Shown in pieces: positions 16,463 to 24,651 of a stretch of DNA of 36,985 nucleotides (position 1 is its first letter; every line of letters begins with the position of its first letter). The notes under the pieces were generated by a model, which had not been told where the DNA came from, made no database searches, and saw only the letters and a list, made by a program, of their open reading frames with translations. Position numbers and translations under genes: made by a program. Origin of the DNA: a virus; IMG/VR virus record IMGVR_UViG_3300046011_007285, positions 1 through 36,985 of that record; one strand, written 5' to 3'.

Positions 16463-17947
16463 ATGATATATTCGTTACAAGTAGAAAGACATGTATTAAG
16501 CGGACTTTTAAAGCATCAAGATCTCTTTGCAGATATTGATGTTTTTCTAACCGAGAATGATTTTTATAATGATGTTCATGCATCAATATATACTGTCTTT
16601 AAAAATATAAAACATAGAGGCGAAAATGTAGATAAAGTATTATTAGCCGAAAAGATTAAAAATTTAGGTATTACATTTAAAGATGAAATAAATATATTTG
16701 ATTATATTGATAATTTAAGCTTCTCTCAAATAACCGAAGAAGCCACAATGAATGCGTGTAAGGAGTTGATTAAATTAAGAATTCGTAGAGAGATATCTCA
16801 AACCGCAGACAAATTAAAAGAATATGTAAATAAGAATTCCGAAGATTCAGTAGATCAAATTATAGGTAAGATAGATCATATTTATAATAAAAAGATTTCA
16901 GCATACTCAGAAAATGATATGCCTATTAATATTTTTGCAGAAGTCGAAGACCTTGTAGAAGAAATTGGTAATACTCCAAAAGATGATACTGGATTAATAA
17001 CTCCATATTCAGAATTTAATAGAATGTATGGCGGTTTAAAGAACGGTAATATTTACGCTATTGCAAGTAGGCCAGGTCAAGGTAAATCTACTTGGCTTAA
17101 TGACATTTGTTTTAAAACTTCAATTAACCCTAAAAATAAAACTAAAACATTAATTCTTGATACAGAAATGCAAACAGTGGATATTCAATTAAGAATGGTC
17201 GCATCATTAACAGATGTTCCAGTTTGGTATCTTGAAACTGGAAATTGGCGTAAGAATGAAGAGATGACCAAGAAAGTTAGAGCTGCTTGGGCAAAAGTAA
17301 AAACCTATGAATATTTTCATTACCATGTAGGCAATAAGAATATTGATCAAGTATGTTCTATTATTCGTAGATGGTATCTTTCTAAAGTTGGGCGTGGAAA
17401 TCAAGCGATGATTGCGTATGATTATATTAAATTAACTGGCGAAAAAGTCAGCCAAAATTGGGCAGAGCATCAAGCCATTGGCGAAAAGATTGATAAACTA
17501 AAAAGAATATCAGAAGAAATACATTGCCCAATAATAACTGCTATGCAATTAAATAGGACTGGAGAAAATTTCAATCGTAATTCAAATAACGTTGTTGATG
17601 ATAGTTCTGTAATTTCTCTATCAGACAGACTTCAATGGTTTGCATCATTCGTGGCTATCTTTAGGAGAAAAACTCTTGACGAGGTAACTCTCGATGGTCA
17701 AGCATTTGGAACACATAAATTAATTCCAACAAAAACTAGATTTCAAGGTAAAGACGCAGCTGGACATCAAGATTTAGTCAGGAGACTAGATTCTGCTGGT
17801 AAAGAAATTTGGGCACAAAATTATCTTAATTATCAAGTAACTAATTTTAATATAGAAGAACGAGGTTCTTTAAGAGATGTAGCAGAGAGACAAAGAGAAC
17901 AATATGAACTCACCGACCAAAATGCAAATGATGGAGAATTATTATGA
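16463..17947 (+). CDS. DnaB-like replicative helicase
   Basis: A 494-aa hexameric-type helicase that unwinds DNA ahead of the fork. Residues 1-105 form a DnaB N-terminal domain (Gln-Val-Glu-Arg-His-Val-Leu start). A linker is followed by the RecA-like motor with Walker A Ser202-Arg-Pro-Gly-Gln-Gly-Lys-Ser-Thr210, motif H1a ending in Asp233-Thr-Glu235, Walker B strand ending at Asp320, and a Gln-Leu-Asn-Arg motif (about 374-377) that matches the DnaB H3 glutamine and DNA-binding loop. Length is close to bacterial DnaB. No N-terminal primase is fused; a separate primase lies downstream. The end is acidic. Confidence 0.93.
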   Translation: MIYSLQVERHVLSGLLKHQDLFADIDVFLTENDFYNDVHASIYTVFKNIKHRGENVDKVLLAEKIKNLGITFKDEINIFDYIDNLSFSQITEEATMNACKELIKLRIRREISQTADKLKEYVNKNSEDSVDQIIGKIDHIYNKKISAYSENDMPINIFAEVEDLVEEIGNTPKDDTGLITPYSEFNRMYGGLKNGNIYAIASRPGQGKSTWLNDICFKTSINPKNKTKTLILDTEMQTVDIQLRMVASLTDVPVWYLETGNWRKNEEMTKKVRAAWAKVKTYEYFHYHVGNKNIDQVCSIIRRWYLSKVGRGNQAMIAYDYIKLTGEKVSQNWAEHQAIGEKIDKLKRISEEIHCPIITAMQLNRTGENFNRNSNNVVDDSSVISLSDRLQWFASFVAIFRRKTLDEVTLDGQAFGTHKLIPTKTRFQGKDAAGHQDLVRRLDSAGKEIWAQNYLNYQVTNFNIEERGSLRDVAERQREQYELTDQNANDGELL

Positions 17948-18600
17948 ACGTAGAATTAATATCAATAACAAAACCAGAAATTAAAGGAATTAAAAACGCG
18001 GAAGATCTTGTTGCGTTCTGCGCCAGAGTTAGTAATCCATCTAATCAGATGAATACAGAGACTGCTCCAAAACTTTTAAAGTTTCTAATAAAACATAAAC
18101 ATTGGAGTCCATTTGAATTAGTTGATATGTGTGTCGAAATTAAGACTAGTCGTGGTATTGCTGCTCAAATTCTTAGACATAGATCATTTAGCTTTCAAGA
18201 ATTTAGTCAAAGATATAGCGTCGCCAATGAATTCGAAGATATTGAACTTCGTCTACAGGGAGATAAAAATAGACAAGTTGGTGAAAAATTAATGCCAATA
18301 GAGACGGACGCTTATGATAAGGTCAATGAATTACTAGTAGAATCATTATCTTTATCTCAACATTGTTATGAAACTATGATAGAAAATGGCGTTGCAAAGG
18401 AAGTCGCCAGAATGATATTACCCTTAACAACACAAACGACTATGTACATGAAAGGTTCATTAAGAAGTTGGATTCATTATATTGAATTAAGAACCGAACA
18501 AAATACTCAGAAAGAACATAGACAGATCGCTGAAAGATGTAAAAAAATATTTGTTAAGGAATTTCCTACAATAAGCGAGGCCCTAGAATGGACGAAGTAA
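17944..18600 (+). CDS. thyX: FAD-dependent thymidylate synthase
   Basis: A 218-aa ThyX making dTMP from dUMP with methylenetetrahydrofolate, FAD and NADPH. The diagnostic R-H-R-X2-S-X4-S-X-R-Y motif is complete at residues 78-91. Length is normal. A GGAG Shine-Dalgarno-like sequence lies 7 nt before the ATG, which overlaps the helicase stop by 4 nt. In phages thyX supports nucleotide supply during replication, here of an A+T-rich genome, and its place between helicase and primase fits that role. Confidence 0.95.
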   Translation: MNVELISITKPEIKGIKNAEDLVAFCARVSNPSNQMNTETAPKLLKFLIKHKHWSPFELVDMCVEIKTSRGIAAQILRHRSFSFQEFSQRYSVANEFEDIELRLQGDKNRQVGEKLMPIETDAYDKVNELLVESLSLSQHCYETMIENGVAKEVARMILPLTTQTTMYMKGSLRSWIHYIELRTEQNTQKEHRQIAERCKKIFVKEFPTISEALEWTK

Positions 18601-19493
18601 ATGTATATCAAATCCTAACTGATCTAGGATATAAATTAAAAGACTATGGTAAAGAGTACAGAACTAAACCTTTGTATAGAGAGAGCGATAACGATACTGT
18701 TTTAAAGATATATAAAGATTCTGGACATTGGTTTGATTTTAAAGAAAATATTAGTGGTGATTTTAATTCTTTAGTCAGCATGACCCTTAAATTAGAAAGT
18801 CCATCTAAAGCGAAAGAATGGTTAAAAGATAAAAATTTTTCTTTCTCTCGATCATTTGAACCAACAAAACCTTTATTGAAATCTACAAAAAAATTTGATA
18901 TAGAGATTCTTCAAAACCTTGAACTAAATCATCAATATTGGAATAAAAGAAATATCATGGATGAAACTTTAAGTCAATTTAAAGGTGGCGTTGCTAAAGC
19001 TGGTAAGATGAAAAATAGATATGTTTTTCCGATATTTGATATCAATAATAATATTATTGGTTTTTCTGGCCGCGACATAACAAACCTATCAAAAATAAAA
19101 TGGAAACATCTAGGAGAAAAGAATGATTTTCTCTATCCATTATTTTTAAATTCAAGTCAAATAGAAGCCCAAAAAGAAATAATCCTTGTTGAAAGTATTG
19201 GTGATATGCTAAGTTTATACCAAGCTGGAATTAAAAATGTTTTAGTTACATTTGGCACAAATCTTAGTTTATCAATTTTAAATTATTGTTTAAAGATTGA
19301 TATGAAAAAAATCTATATAAGTTTGAACAATGATTCTAACAAAAACAATGCAGGAAATATTGCGGCGGAAAAAACTCACGCCAGACTAAAAAGATATTTT
19401 GACGATAAGCAACTAAAAATATCATTGCCAACAAAAAAAGACTTTGGAGAAATGACTAAAGAAGAAATTTTACAATGGAAAACAAATCTTTAA
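18588..19493 (+). CDS. DnaG-like primase with divergent Toprim
   Basis: A 301-aa protein. The N-terminal 70 residues resemble a DnaG zinc-binding domain (Gly-His-Trp-Phe-Asp-Phe followed by a Gly-Asp-Phe-Asn segment) but have no zinc-binding cysteines. A primase core follows (Arg-Tyr-Val-Phe-Pro-Ile at 144-149; Gly-Phe-Ser-Gly-Arg at 158-162), then a Toprim domain with Glu202, Asp206 and a Phe-Gly-Thr at 222-224. The usual D-X-D is Asn247-Asn-Asp249. It lacks a helicase-binding domain as long as that of DnaG. It lies between thyX and the RecB-type nuclease with 13- and 19-nt overlaps and a GAGG sequence before its start. It should prime lagging-strand synthesis with the adjacent helicase. Confidence 0.8.
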   Translation: MDEVNVYQILTDLGYKLKDYGKEYRTKPLYRESDNDTVLKIYKDSGHWFDFKENISGDFNSLVSMTLKLESPSKAKEWLKDKNFSFSRSFEPTKPLLKSTKKFDIEILQNLELNHQYWNKRNIMDETLSQFKGGVAKAGKMKNRYVFPIFDINNNIIGFSGRDITNLSKIKWKHLGEKNDFLYPLFLNSSQIEAQKEIILVESIGDMLSLYQAGIKNVLVTFGTNLSLSILNYCLKIDMKKIYISLNNDSNKNNAGNIAAEKTHARLKRYFDDKQLKISLPTKKDFGEMTKEEILQWKTNL

Positions 19494-20419
19494 AAGTATT
19501 ATCAGCATCTAGAATAAAAACTCTTGAGACTTGCTCTTGGGTCTATTGGAATAACTACCATACTAAAGTTCCACAATCTCAAAATGATGGAGCATTAAGG
19601 GGTACAATCTGTCATACAATCTTCGAACTTCTTTTAAACCCAAAACATAAGGCACATTACGATAAAATTATAAAGAAAAACTCTGTTAAAGGTAGTAAAG
19701 CAATTGCGCGACTAATAAAAAAATTAAAAGCTAAAGTTGGCCTAGATGAATCAAATTTTGAAATTTTAGATCAAATGATTATGGTTGGATTAAAGCATGA
19801 CTTCTTTGGTGAAAAAGATGGCGAAATTGTATCTCCAGAGTATGCTTTTGAAATTAAAAATGATAGCCCAAAATATCATATTAAGGGCTTTATTGATAAG
19901 CCTATTAAATCAAAGAATAAAATGGTTATAATTGACTACAAAAGCTCCAAGGCTAAATTTAGAGGAGATGACCTTGAAGCAAATATTCAAGCAATGATGT
20001 ATAGTTTAGCTAGTAAAAAATTATGGCCTAAACTTAAACCCATAGTAAGGTTTCTTTTTTTAAGATTCCCTAAACAGCCAATTCAAGAACTTCAATTTAC
20101 AGAAGATCAGATAAAGGGATTTGAATATTATTTAGAACATATTAATGATTATATTAATAAATTTGATGAAAATTCTGCTAAAGCAAATTTTGCAATAGAT
20201 AGCGATAAGAGTAAATGGATGTGTGGTATTGGTAATTGGAGATGTCCATATAGAGATCCTTATGAATATTATGTTAAATTAAATACTAATAATGATATTA
20301 TTGAAACTAGTATTGATGGTAAATTTAAAGATATAACAGGATTTAAGGTAGAAAAAAGAAAATATACAGGATGCCCTAAATTTAATCTACAAAAAACAAA
20401 TGACGAATTTTTAGATTGA
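19475..20419 (+). CDS. RecB/Cas4-like PD-(D/E)XK nuclease
   Basis: A 314-aa nuclease. Motifs of the RecB nuclease family are visible: N-terminal Ser-Ala-Ser-Arg-Ile-Lys-Thr-Leu-Glu-Thr-Cys, His47 in Cys-His-Thr-Ile-Phe, Gly-Phe-Ile-Asp141, and Ile-Asp154-Tyr-Lys156-Ser. Cys20, Cys250, Cys257 and Cys300 are placed at both ends as in iron-sulfur AddB/Cas4-type enzymes, but the spacing differs, so a cluster is only possible. It probably degrades or trims DNA ends during recombination or replication. The coding end overlaps the next promoter: the -35 lies across its stop codon. Confidence 0.8.
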   Translation: MENKSLKVLSASRIKTLETCSWVYWNNYHTKVPQSQNDGALRGTICHTIFELLLNPKHKAHYDKIIKKNSVKGSKAIARLIKKLKAKVGLDESNFEILDQMIMVGLKHDFFGEKDGEIVSPEYAFEIKNDSPKYHIKGFIDKPIKSKNKMVIIDYKSSKAKFRGDDLEANIQAMMYSLASKKLWPKLKPIVRFLFLRFPKQPIQELQFTEDQIKGFEYYLEHINDYINKFDENSAKANFAIDSDKSKWMCGIGNWRCPYRDPYEYYVKLNTNNDIIETSIDGKFKDITGFKVEKRKYTGCPKFNLQKTNDEFLD

Positions 20420-20444
20420 TTATTATTAATATCTTTGTTATACT
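20416..20444 (+). promoter_or_regulatory. Sigma70-like promoter for the polymerase operon
   Basis: The -35 is TTGATT (20416-20421), the spacer exactly 17 bp, the -10 TATACT (20439-20444). The ATG at 20453 begins 8 nt after the -10, so the transcript should begin at or almost at the start codon. An imperfect inverted repeat (20384-20395 with 20408-20417) ends on the -35. Confidence 0.72.
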
Positions 20445-20452
20445 AAAATAAA

Positions 20453-21199
20453 ATGATACCACTATTTAAGTCTCATTATTCTCTTGGCCGTTCTATATTA
20501 ACTTTAGAAAATAAAGATGAAGCAGACGACTATCCAGATTCAATTATTCAAATTGCAAAACAAAATAATTTGAAAGAGATATTTTTAATTGAGGATAATA
20601 TGTCTTCATTCCTTGAGGCTTATACAAATACAAAATTAAATAATATTAAATTAAATTATGGTCTAAGAGTTTCAATTACTGAGTCTATAAATGATAAAAG
20701 TGACGAATCTAGACAGAAAACTTCTAAAATCATTATATTCTTTAAGAATAAAAAAGGTCACGAGTTATTAACAAAATTATTTAGTATTGCAGCGAAAACA
20801 GGTTTTTATTACGAACCAAGGCTTGATTACGAAACTTTAAATAAAAATTGGACCGATGACTTAATATTAGCTATACCATTTTATGATTCATTTATATTTA
20901 ATAATACATTAAGAAATTCAATCTGTATTCCTCAATTTAATTTTACTAAACCAATAGTATTTATTGAAAATAATGATTTACCATTTGACATAATTGTGAA
21001 AGATAAGATGGAAAGATACGCTAAAGAAAATGATCTTGAATTATATAAAGTTAAAAGCGTATACTATAATAAGAGGAAGGATTTTAAAACATATCTTACT
21101 TTTAGATGCATTAATAATAGAAGTATTTTAAATAAACCAGAATTAGAACATATGTCTAGTAATGAATTTTGTTTTGAAAGTTATCTAGGTGCAAAATAA
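20453..21199 (+). CDS. Detached PHP domain of DNA polymerase III alpha
   Basis: A 248-aa protein resembling the N-terminal PHP domain of DnaE/PolC. The start Lys-Ser-His8-Tyr-Ser-Leu matches the DnaE opening but keeps only one of the two motif-I histidines. The last 60 residues follow the DnaE pattern after the conserved Asn-Asp-X-His-Tyr (here Lys-Ser-Val-Tyr-Tyr), ending in Ser-Ser-Asn-Glu-Phe-Cys-Phe-Glu-Ser near the point where the PHP domain joins the palm. Most metal ligands are lost, so it is probably structural and not a phosphoesterase. The TAATG junction couples it to the exonuclease gene. Confidence 0.75.
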   Translation: MIPLFKSHYSLGRSILTLENKDEADDYPDSIIQIAKQNNLKEIFLIEDNMSSFLEAYTNTKLNNIKLNYGLRVSITESINDKSDESRQKTSKIIIFFKNKKGHELLTKLFSIAAKTGFYYEPRLDYETLNKNWTDDLILAIPFYDSFIFNNTLRNSICIPQFNFTKPIVFIENNDLPFDIIVKDKMERYAKENDLELYKVKSVYYNKRKDFKTYLTFRCINNRSILNKPELEHMSSNEFCFESYLGAK

Positions 21200-21837
21200 T
21201 GGACGAACATTTATTAAGATATAATAAGAATAAAACATTAGTCTTTATAGACTGTGAAACTTTTAATCTTTGTTTAAATTTTTGTCATAATTTACCTTGG
21301 CAAATCGCAATGATTAAAGTCCAAGGAGATAAAAAGATTGATGAAAAGAATTTTTATATTAAGTGGCAAACAGATTTAAAAATAAGTCAAGATGCCGCTA
21401 GAATCACTAGATACGATCATAAAAAAGTACAGAAGGAAGGGCAAGATCCAAAAGAGTTATTCCCAACAATTAAAGATTGGTTAGATCATGCAGACTATAT
21501 TATTGGTCATAACACTTTGGGGTTTGACATTTACCTTATAAAAGAATATTATAAATACATGGGTTGTAATTGGCATCATTTAGTAAATAAATTCATTGAT
21601 ACAAATGCCGTCGCCCGTGGAATTAAATATGGAATACAATATAGTCCAAAAGAAAGCTTAATAGAATATCAATATAAAATATATCATACAAGGAAGAAAA
21701 ATGTAAAAAGCTCATTGACAGTATTAGGCAAAGAAAATGGAATTGAACATGATTACGATAAATTGCATGATGCAATTAATGATCTTGACTTAAATTTAAA
21801 AGTATGGAATAAATTGAAATGGCAAATAGAGGTATAA
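21199..21837 (+). CDS. DnaQ-like DEDDh 3'-5' exonuclease
   Basis: A 212-aa proofreading-type exonuclease. Exo I is Phe-Ile-Asp18-Cys-Glu20, exo II is in Gly-His-Asn-Thr-Leu-Gly-Phe-Asp110, and exo III is His190-X4-Asp195. All four acidic residues and the His are present, so it should be active. It lies exactly between the PHP-domain gene and the polymerase core, which makes proofreading for that polymerase the natural role. A one-base overlap (TAATG) links it to the upstream gene. Confidence 0.9.
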   Translation: MDEHLLRYNKNKTLVFIDCETFNLCLNFCHNLPWQIAMIKVQGDKKIDEKNFYIKWQTDLKISQDAARITRYDHKKVQKEGQDPKELFPTIKDWLDHADYIIGHNTLGFDIYLIKEYYKYMGCNWHHLVNKFIDTNAVARGIKYGIQYSPKESLIEYQYKIYHTRKKNVKSSLTVLGKENGIEHDYDKLHDAINDLDLNLKVWNKLKWQIEV

Positions 21838-21838
21838 T

Positions 21839-22054
21839 ATGGCATCATTAGATGATATTTATGACATGATTCAGAAATTAGATGATTCAAATATAGAATA
21901 TCTCTTGATTACTATTCAAAAAGGAAAGAAAAATGGGAAAGCTGATGTGTTCTATTCTCTAAAAGATAAAAATTCAATGAAGATTTTAACTCAAGGATTA
22001 AATGAATTTACAAAAGAGGTTGATAGATTAGATGATGAAGGAAAATTTGAATAA
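21839..22054 (+). CDS. Unknown 71-aa acidic protein within the polymerase operon
   Basis: A small acidic protein (many Asp and Glu, two predicted helices around a short strand at about 20-42). It has an AGAGG Shine-Dalgarno-like sequence ending 6 nt before its ATG and overlaps the polymerase core gene by 23 nt, the second-clearest coupling in the window after the overlaps upstream. A theta-like clamp, exonuclease adaptor or connector between the separate polymerase parts is conceivable purely from position. No family is recognised. Confidence 0.6.
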   Translation: MASLDDIYDMIQKLDDSNIEYLLITIQKGKKNGKADVFYSLKDKNSMKILTQGLNEFTKEVDRLDDEGKFE

Positions 22055-24641
22055 CCTTCGCGCTGATAAAGATCTATCTTCAAAATTTGAAGATCTAGAT
22101 TTAGGCTTACATGGAGTAAGACTTCCAGAGTTTAATATTGAATCTTCAGCGAAAAGGCATCTTAATCTTAGTGAGGATGTTTTAAATTATGATTTTCTTA
22201 GAGCATTAGCCTTAAATGGATTTAAAGATCTAAAGATAGATAAAAGTCTGCCAGAATATAAAAAATATGTAGATCGCGCTAAATACGAATTAGATACATT
22301 AAAAGAACTTGGATTTATTGATTATATTTTATTAGTTTGGGATGTTATTAACTTTTGTAAAACTAATAATATTCCTGTTGGTTTAGGTAGAGGTTCTGCC
22401 GCAGGGTCTCTAATTCTTTATCTTATAGGGGTGACAAGAATAGATCCAGTTAAATATAACCTTTATTTTGAAAGATTTATATCCAAGATTCGAGCTAAAA
22501 AGCAGGTTGTTGATGGGGTAACGTACTTAGATGGTAGTTTAATGTGCGACGTAGATCTTGACATTTGTTACTATAATCGTCATAAAGTATTGGAGTATCT
22601 TGAGAATAAATTTAAAGGCAAAACAAGTAAGATTTTAACTCTTAATACCCTTAGCGGAAAATTACTCATAAAGGAATGTGGTAAAATTGTAGGCGAGAAA
22701 ACTGAAGAGGAAATGACTACGATATCTTCTTTGATCCCAAAAGTATTCGGTCAAGTTAAAGACATAACAACTGCCTATAAAGAAGTATCTAAATTTCAAG
22801 AATGGTGCGATGAGAATAAAGAAGTATACGAAATAGCACTAAAACTAAGAGATTTAATTAAAAATAAAGGCGTACATCCATCTGGCGTGTTGCTTTCTTA
22901 CGATGATTTAGAAAAAGTATGTCCAACAGAATTTTCTTCTGATAAAGAACCTGTTTCAAGTTTTGATATGAATTGGGTAAGTTTATTTAATATTAAACTA
23001 GATATTTTAGGTTTAAGAAGCGTATCTGTAGTTCATGATGTATGCAAAAATATAGGAATAAAAGTTGAAGATATCAATCTAAATGACGAATCAATTTATA
23101 GAAATCTTCAAGACCTAAGAAGTCCACATGGATTATTCCAAATTGAGGCAGATACAAATTTTAAAGTTTGCCAAAAAGTAAAACCAAAAAATCTAGAAGA
23201 ACTTAGTGGGGTTCTTGCGTTAGCTAGACCTGGAGCGCTTCAATTTGTTGATAAGTATGCAAAATATACAAATACAGAAGATTATGAGAGCATTCACCCA
23301 TTCTTTGATGAGATTCTAAAACAAACTGGTGGAGTTGCACTTTATCAAGAGCAATTGATGCAAATGGCCCACAAGATTGGATTTACGCTCGATGAAGCAG
23401 AAATCTTAAGAAGAATCGTGGGTAAGAAGAAGATCGAAGAGATTAAAGCATGGCAAAAGAAAATTGATGCAAAAATAAAACAAAATAAATTACCAAAAGA
23501 GGTCGGAGATATCTTATGGAAGATCATGGAAGACTCTGCAAATTATTCATTTAATAAATCTCATTCACTTGCATATGCAGCTTTGGCCGCGGTTACAATT
23601 TATCTTAAATTTAATTATCCACAACAATTTTTCTTATCCTTATTAAAGATGAGCAGAAATGAACCAGACCCAATTGGTGAAATATCTAAAATTCAAAAAG
23701 AAATGCATGAATTTAAAATTGAATTATTACCACCCCACATCATTAAATCTGATATGGATTTTTCTATTGAAGATAGAGATATTAGATTTGGCTTACTTTC
23801 TATCAAGGGAATATCAGATAAATCAATTGAGAAACTAAATAGTTTTAGGAATAAATATTCTAATAAATTTGAAATTTTTCAAGCGGCAGAAGAAGCAGAT
23901 CTAAACATTGGAGTTTTATCTGCCTTAATTCAAGCTGGAGCATTAAGTGGATTTAAACAATCAAGATCTAAAATAGTTTTAGAAGCTCAATTATGGAACA
24001 TTTTAACCTCTAAAGAAAAGAAATATGCTATTTCATTTGCAGAGAAATTTGATTATGATCTAATTAAAATCATTAAACATTTAAATAAATTTACAGATGA
24101 AAAAAATCATATAGTCGTTAAAGATAATAGACTTAAAACAATAAAAAATAAATATGATCCATATTTAAAGATATACAATCAAAATAGTAAGAGTGAAAGT
24201 TTTGCAAATTGGTATTATGAAAAGAGATTATTAGGTTATACTTATAATAAGAATCTAAAAGAAATATTTTCAGAGAAAAGAGAGAATCTAATACATATAT
24301 CCGATATATCTGATATACCTTTAAATACAAAAATTGCATTTGTTGGTCAAATTGACGATGTATTCTCTGGAGTTTCAAAAAATGAAAAGAAAACTAGATA
24401 TGTTCGACTTAAGATTTCTGATGAAACTGGATATATTAATACGTTAATATTTAACGATAATATTGAAAATAATAAATTATTAAATAATAGGAATTTTGAA
24501 GAAGGAAATATTGTTATAGTTAAAGGATTAAAGAAAGATGATTGTATATTTGGCGATCTTGTCGCGATCCAAGACCAAGAAATATATATGAAATTAAATG
24601 ATCTAAAGAAAATAGTTGACAATACTAATAATAAAGAGTAA
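22032..24641 (+). CDS. C-family DNA polymerase core lacking PHP
   Basis: An 869-aa polymerase III alpha core. After about 30 residues it starts at the DnaE palm with Leu-Pro-Glu-Phe (31-34), where PHP normally ends. Visible are Gly119-Arg-Gly-Ser-Ala-Ala-Gly-Ser126, the catalytic Asp175 and Asp177 with a third Asp324 (Leu-Asp-Ile-Leu-Gly-Leu), Gly-Val-His-Pro-Ser-Gly (280-285), Tyr-Gln-Glu-Gln (438-441), Phe-Asn-Lys-Ser-His (507-511), a helix-hairpin-helix near 586-602, and a C-terminal OB fold at about 766-845. No beta-clamp-binding motif was confirmed. Start is ATG 22032 or 22035. Confidence 0.92.
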   Translation: MMKENLNNLRADKDLSSKFEDLDLGLHGVRLPEFNIESSAKRHLNLSEDVLNYDFLRALALNGFKDLKIDKSLPEYKKYVDRAKYELDTLKELGFIDYILLVWDVINFCKTNNIPVGLGRGSAAGSLILYLIGVTRIDPVKYNLYFERFISKIRAKKQVVDGVTYLDGSLMCDVDLDICYYNRHKVLEYLENKFKGKTSKILTLNTLSGKLLIKECGKIVGEKTEEEMTTISSLIPKVFGQVKDITTAYKEVSKFQEWCDENKEVYEIALKLRDLIKNKGVHPSGVLLSYDDLEKVCPTEFSSDKEPVSSFDMNWVSLFNIKLDILGLRSVSVVHDVCKNIGIKVEDINLNDESIYRNLQDLRSPHGLFQIEADTNFKVCQKVKPKNLEELSGVLALARPGALQFVDKYAKYTNTEDYESIHPFFDEILKQTGGVALYQEQLMQMAHKIGFTLDEAEILRRIVGKKKIEEIKAWQKKIDAKIKQNKLPKEVGDILWKIMEDSANYSFNKSHSLAYAALAAVTIYLKFNYPQQFFLSLLKMSRNEPDPIGEISKIQKEMHEFKIELLPPHIIKSDMDFSIEDRDIRFGLLSIKGISDKSIEKLNSFRNKYSNKFEIFQAAEEADLNIGVLSALIQAGALSGFKQSRSKIVLEAQLWNILTSKEKKYAISFAEKFDYDLIKIIKHLNKFTDEKNHIVVKDNRLKTIKNKYDPYLKIYNQNSKSESFANWYYEKRLLGYTYNKNLKEIFSEKRENLIHISDISDIPLNTKIAFVGQIDDVFSGVSKNEKKTRYVRLKISDETGYINTLIFNDNIENNKLLNNRNFEEGNIVIVKGLKKDDCIFGDLVAIQDQEIYMKLNDLKKIVDNTNNKE

Positions 24642-24644
24642 TAT
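24616..24644 (+). promoter_or_regulatory. Sigma70-like promoter for the SSB-like gene
   Basis: A perfect -35 TTGACA (24616-24621), 17-bp spacer and TAATAT (24639-24644) precede the ATG at 24652 by 7 nt. The -35 lies in the last codons of the polymerase gene. Its TTG is also an in-frame start that would extend the next protein by 12 residues, but that start lies in the promoter. Confidence 0.75.
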
Positions 24645-24651
24645 ATTTATT

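Noticed and set aside
21785-21813. TTGACT with AATAAA 17 bp downstream inside the exonuclease gene
   Set aside because: The -10 is poor and no start codon follows within 12 nt, unlike the six accepted promoters.
24616-24651. TTG start giving a 192-aa form of the SSB-like protein
   Set aside because: The TTG is the -35 hexamer, and the ATG at 24652 fits the promoter and the protein start.
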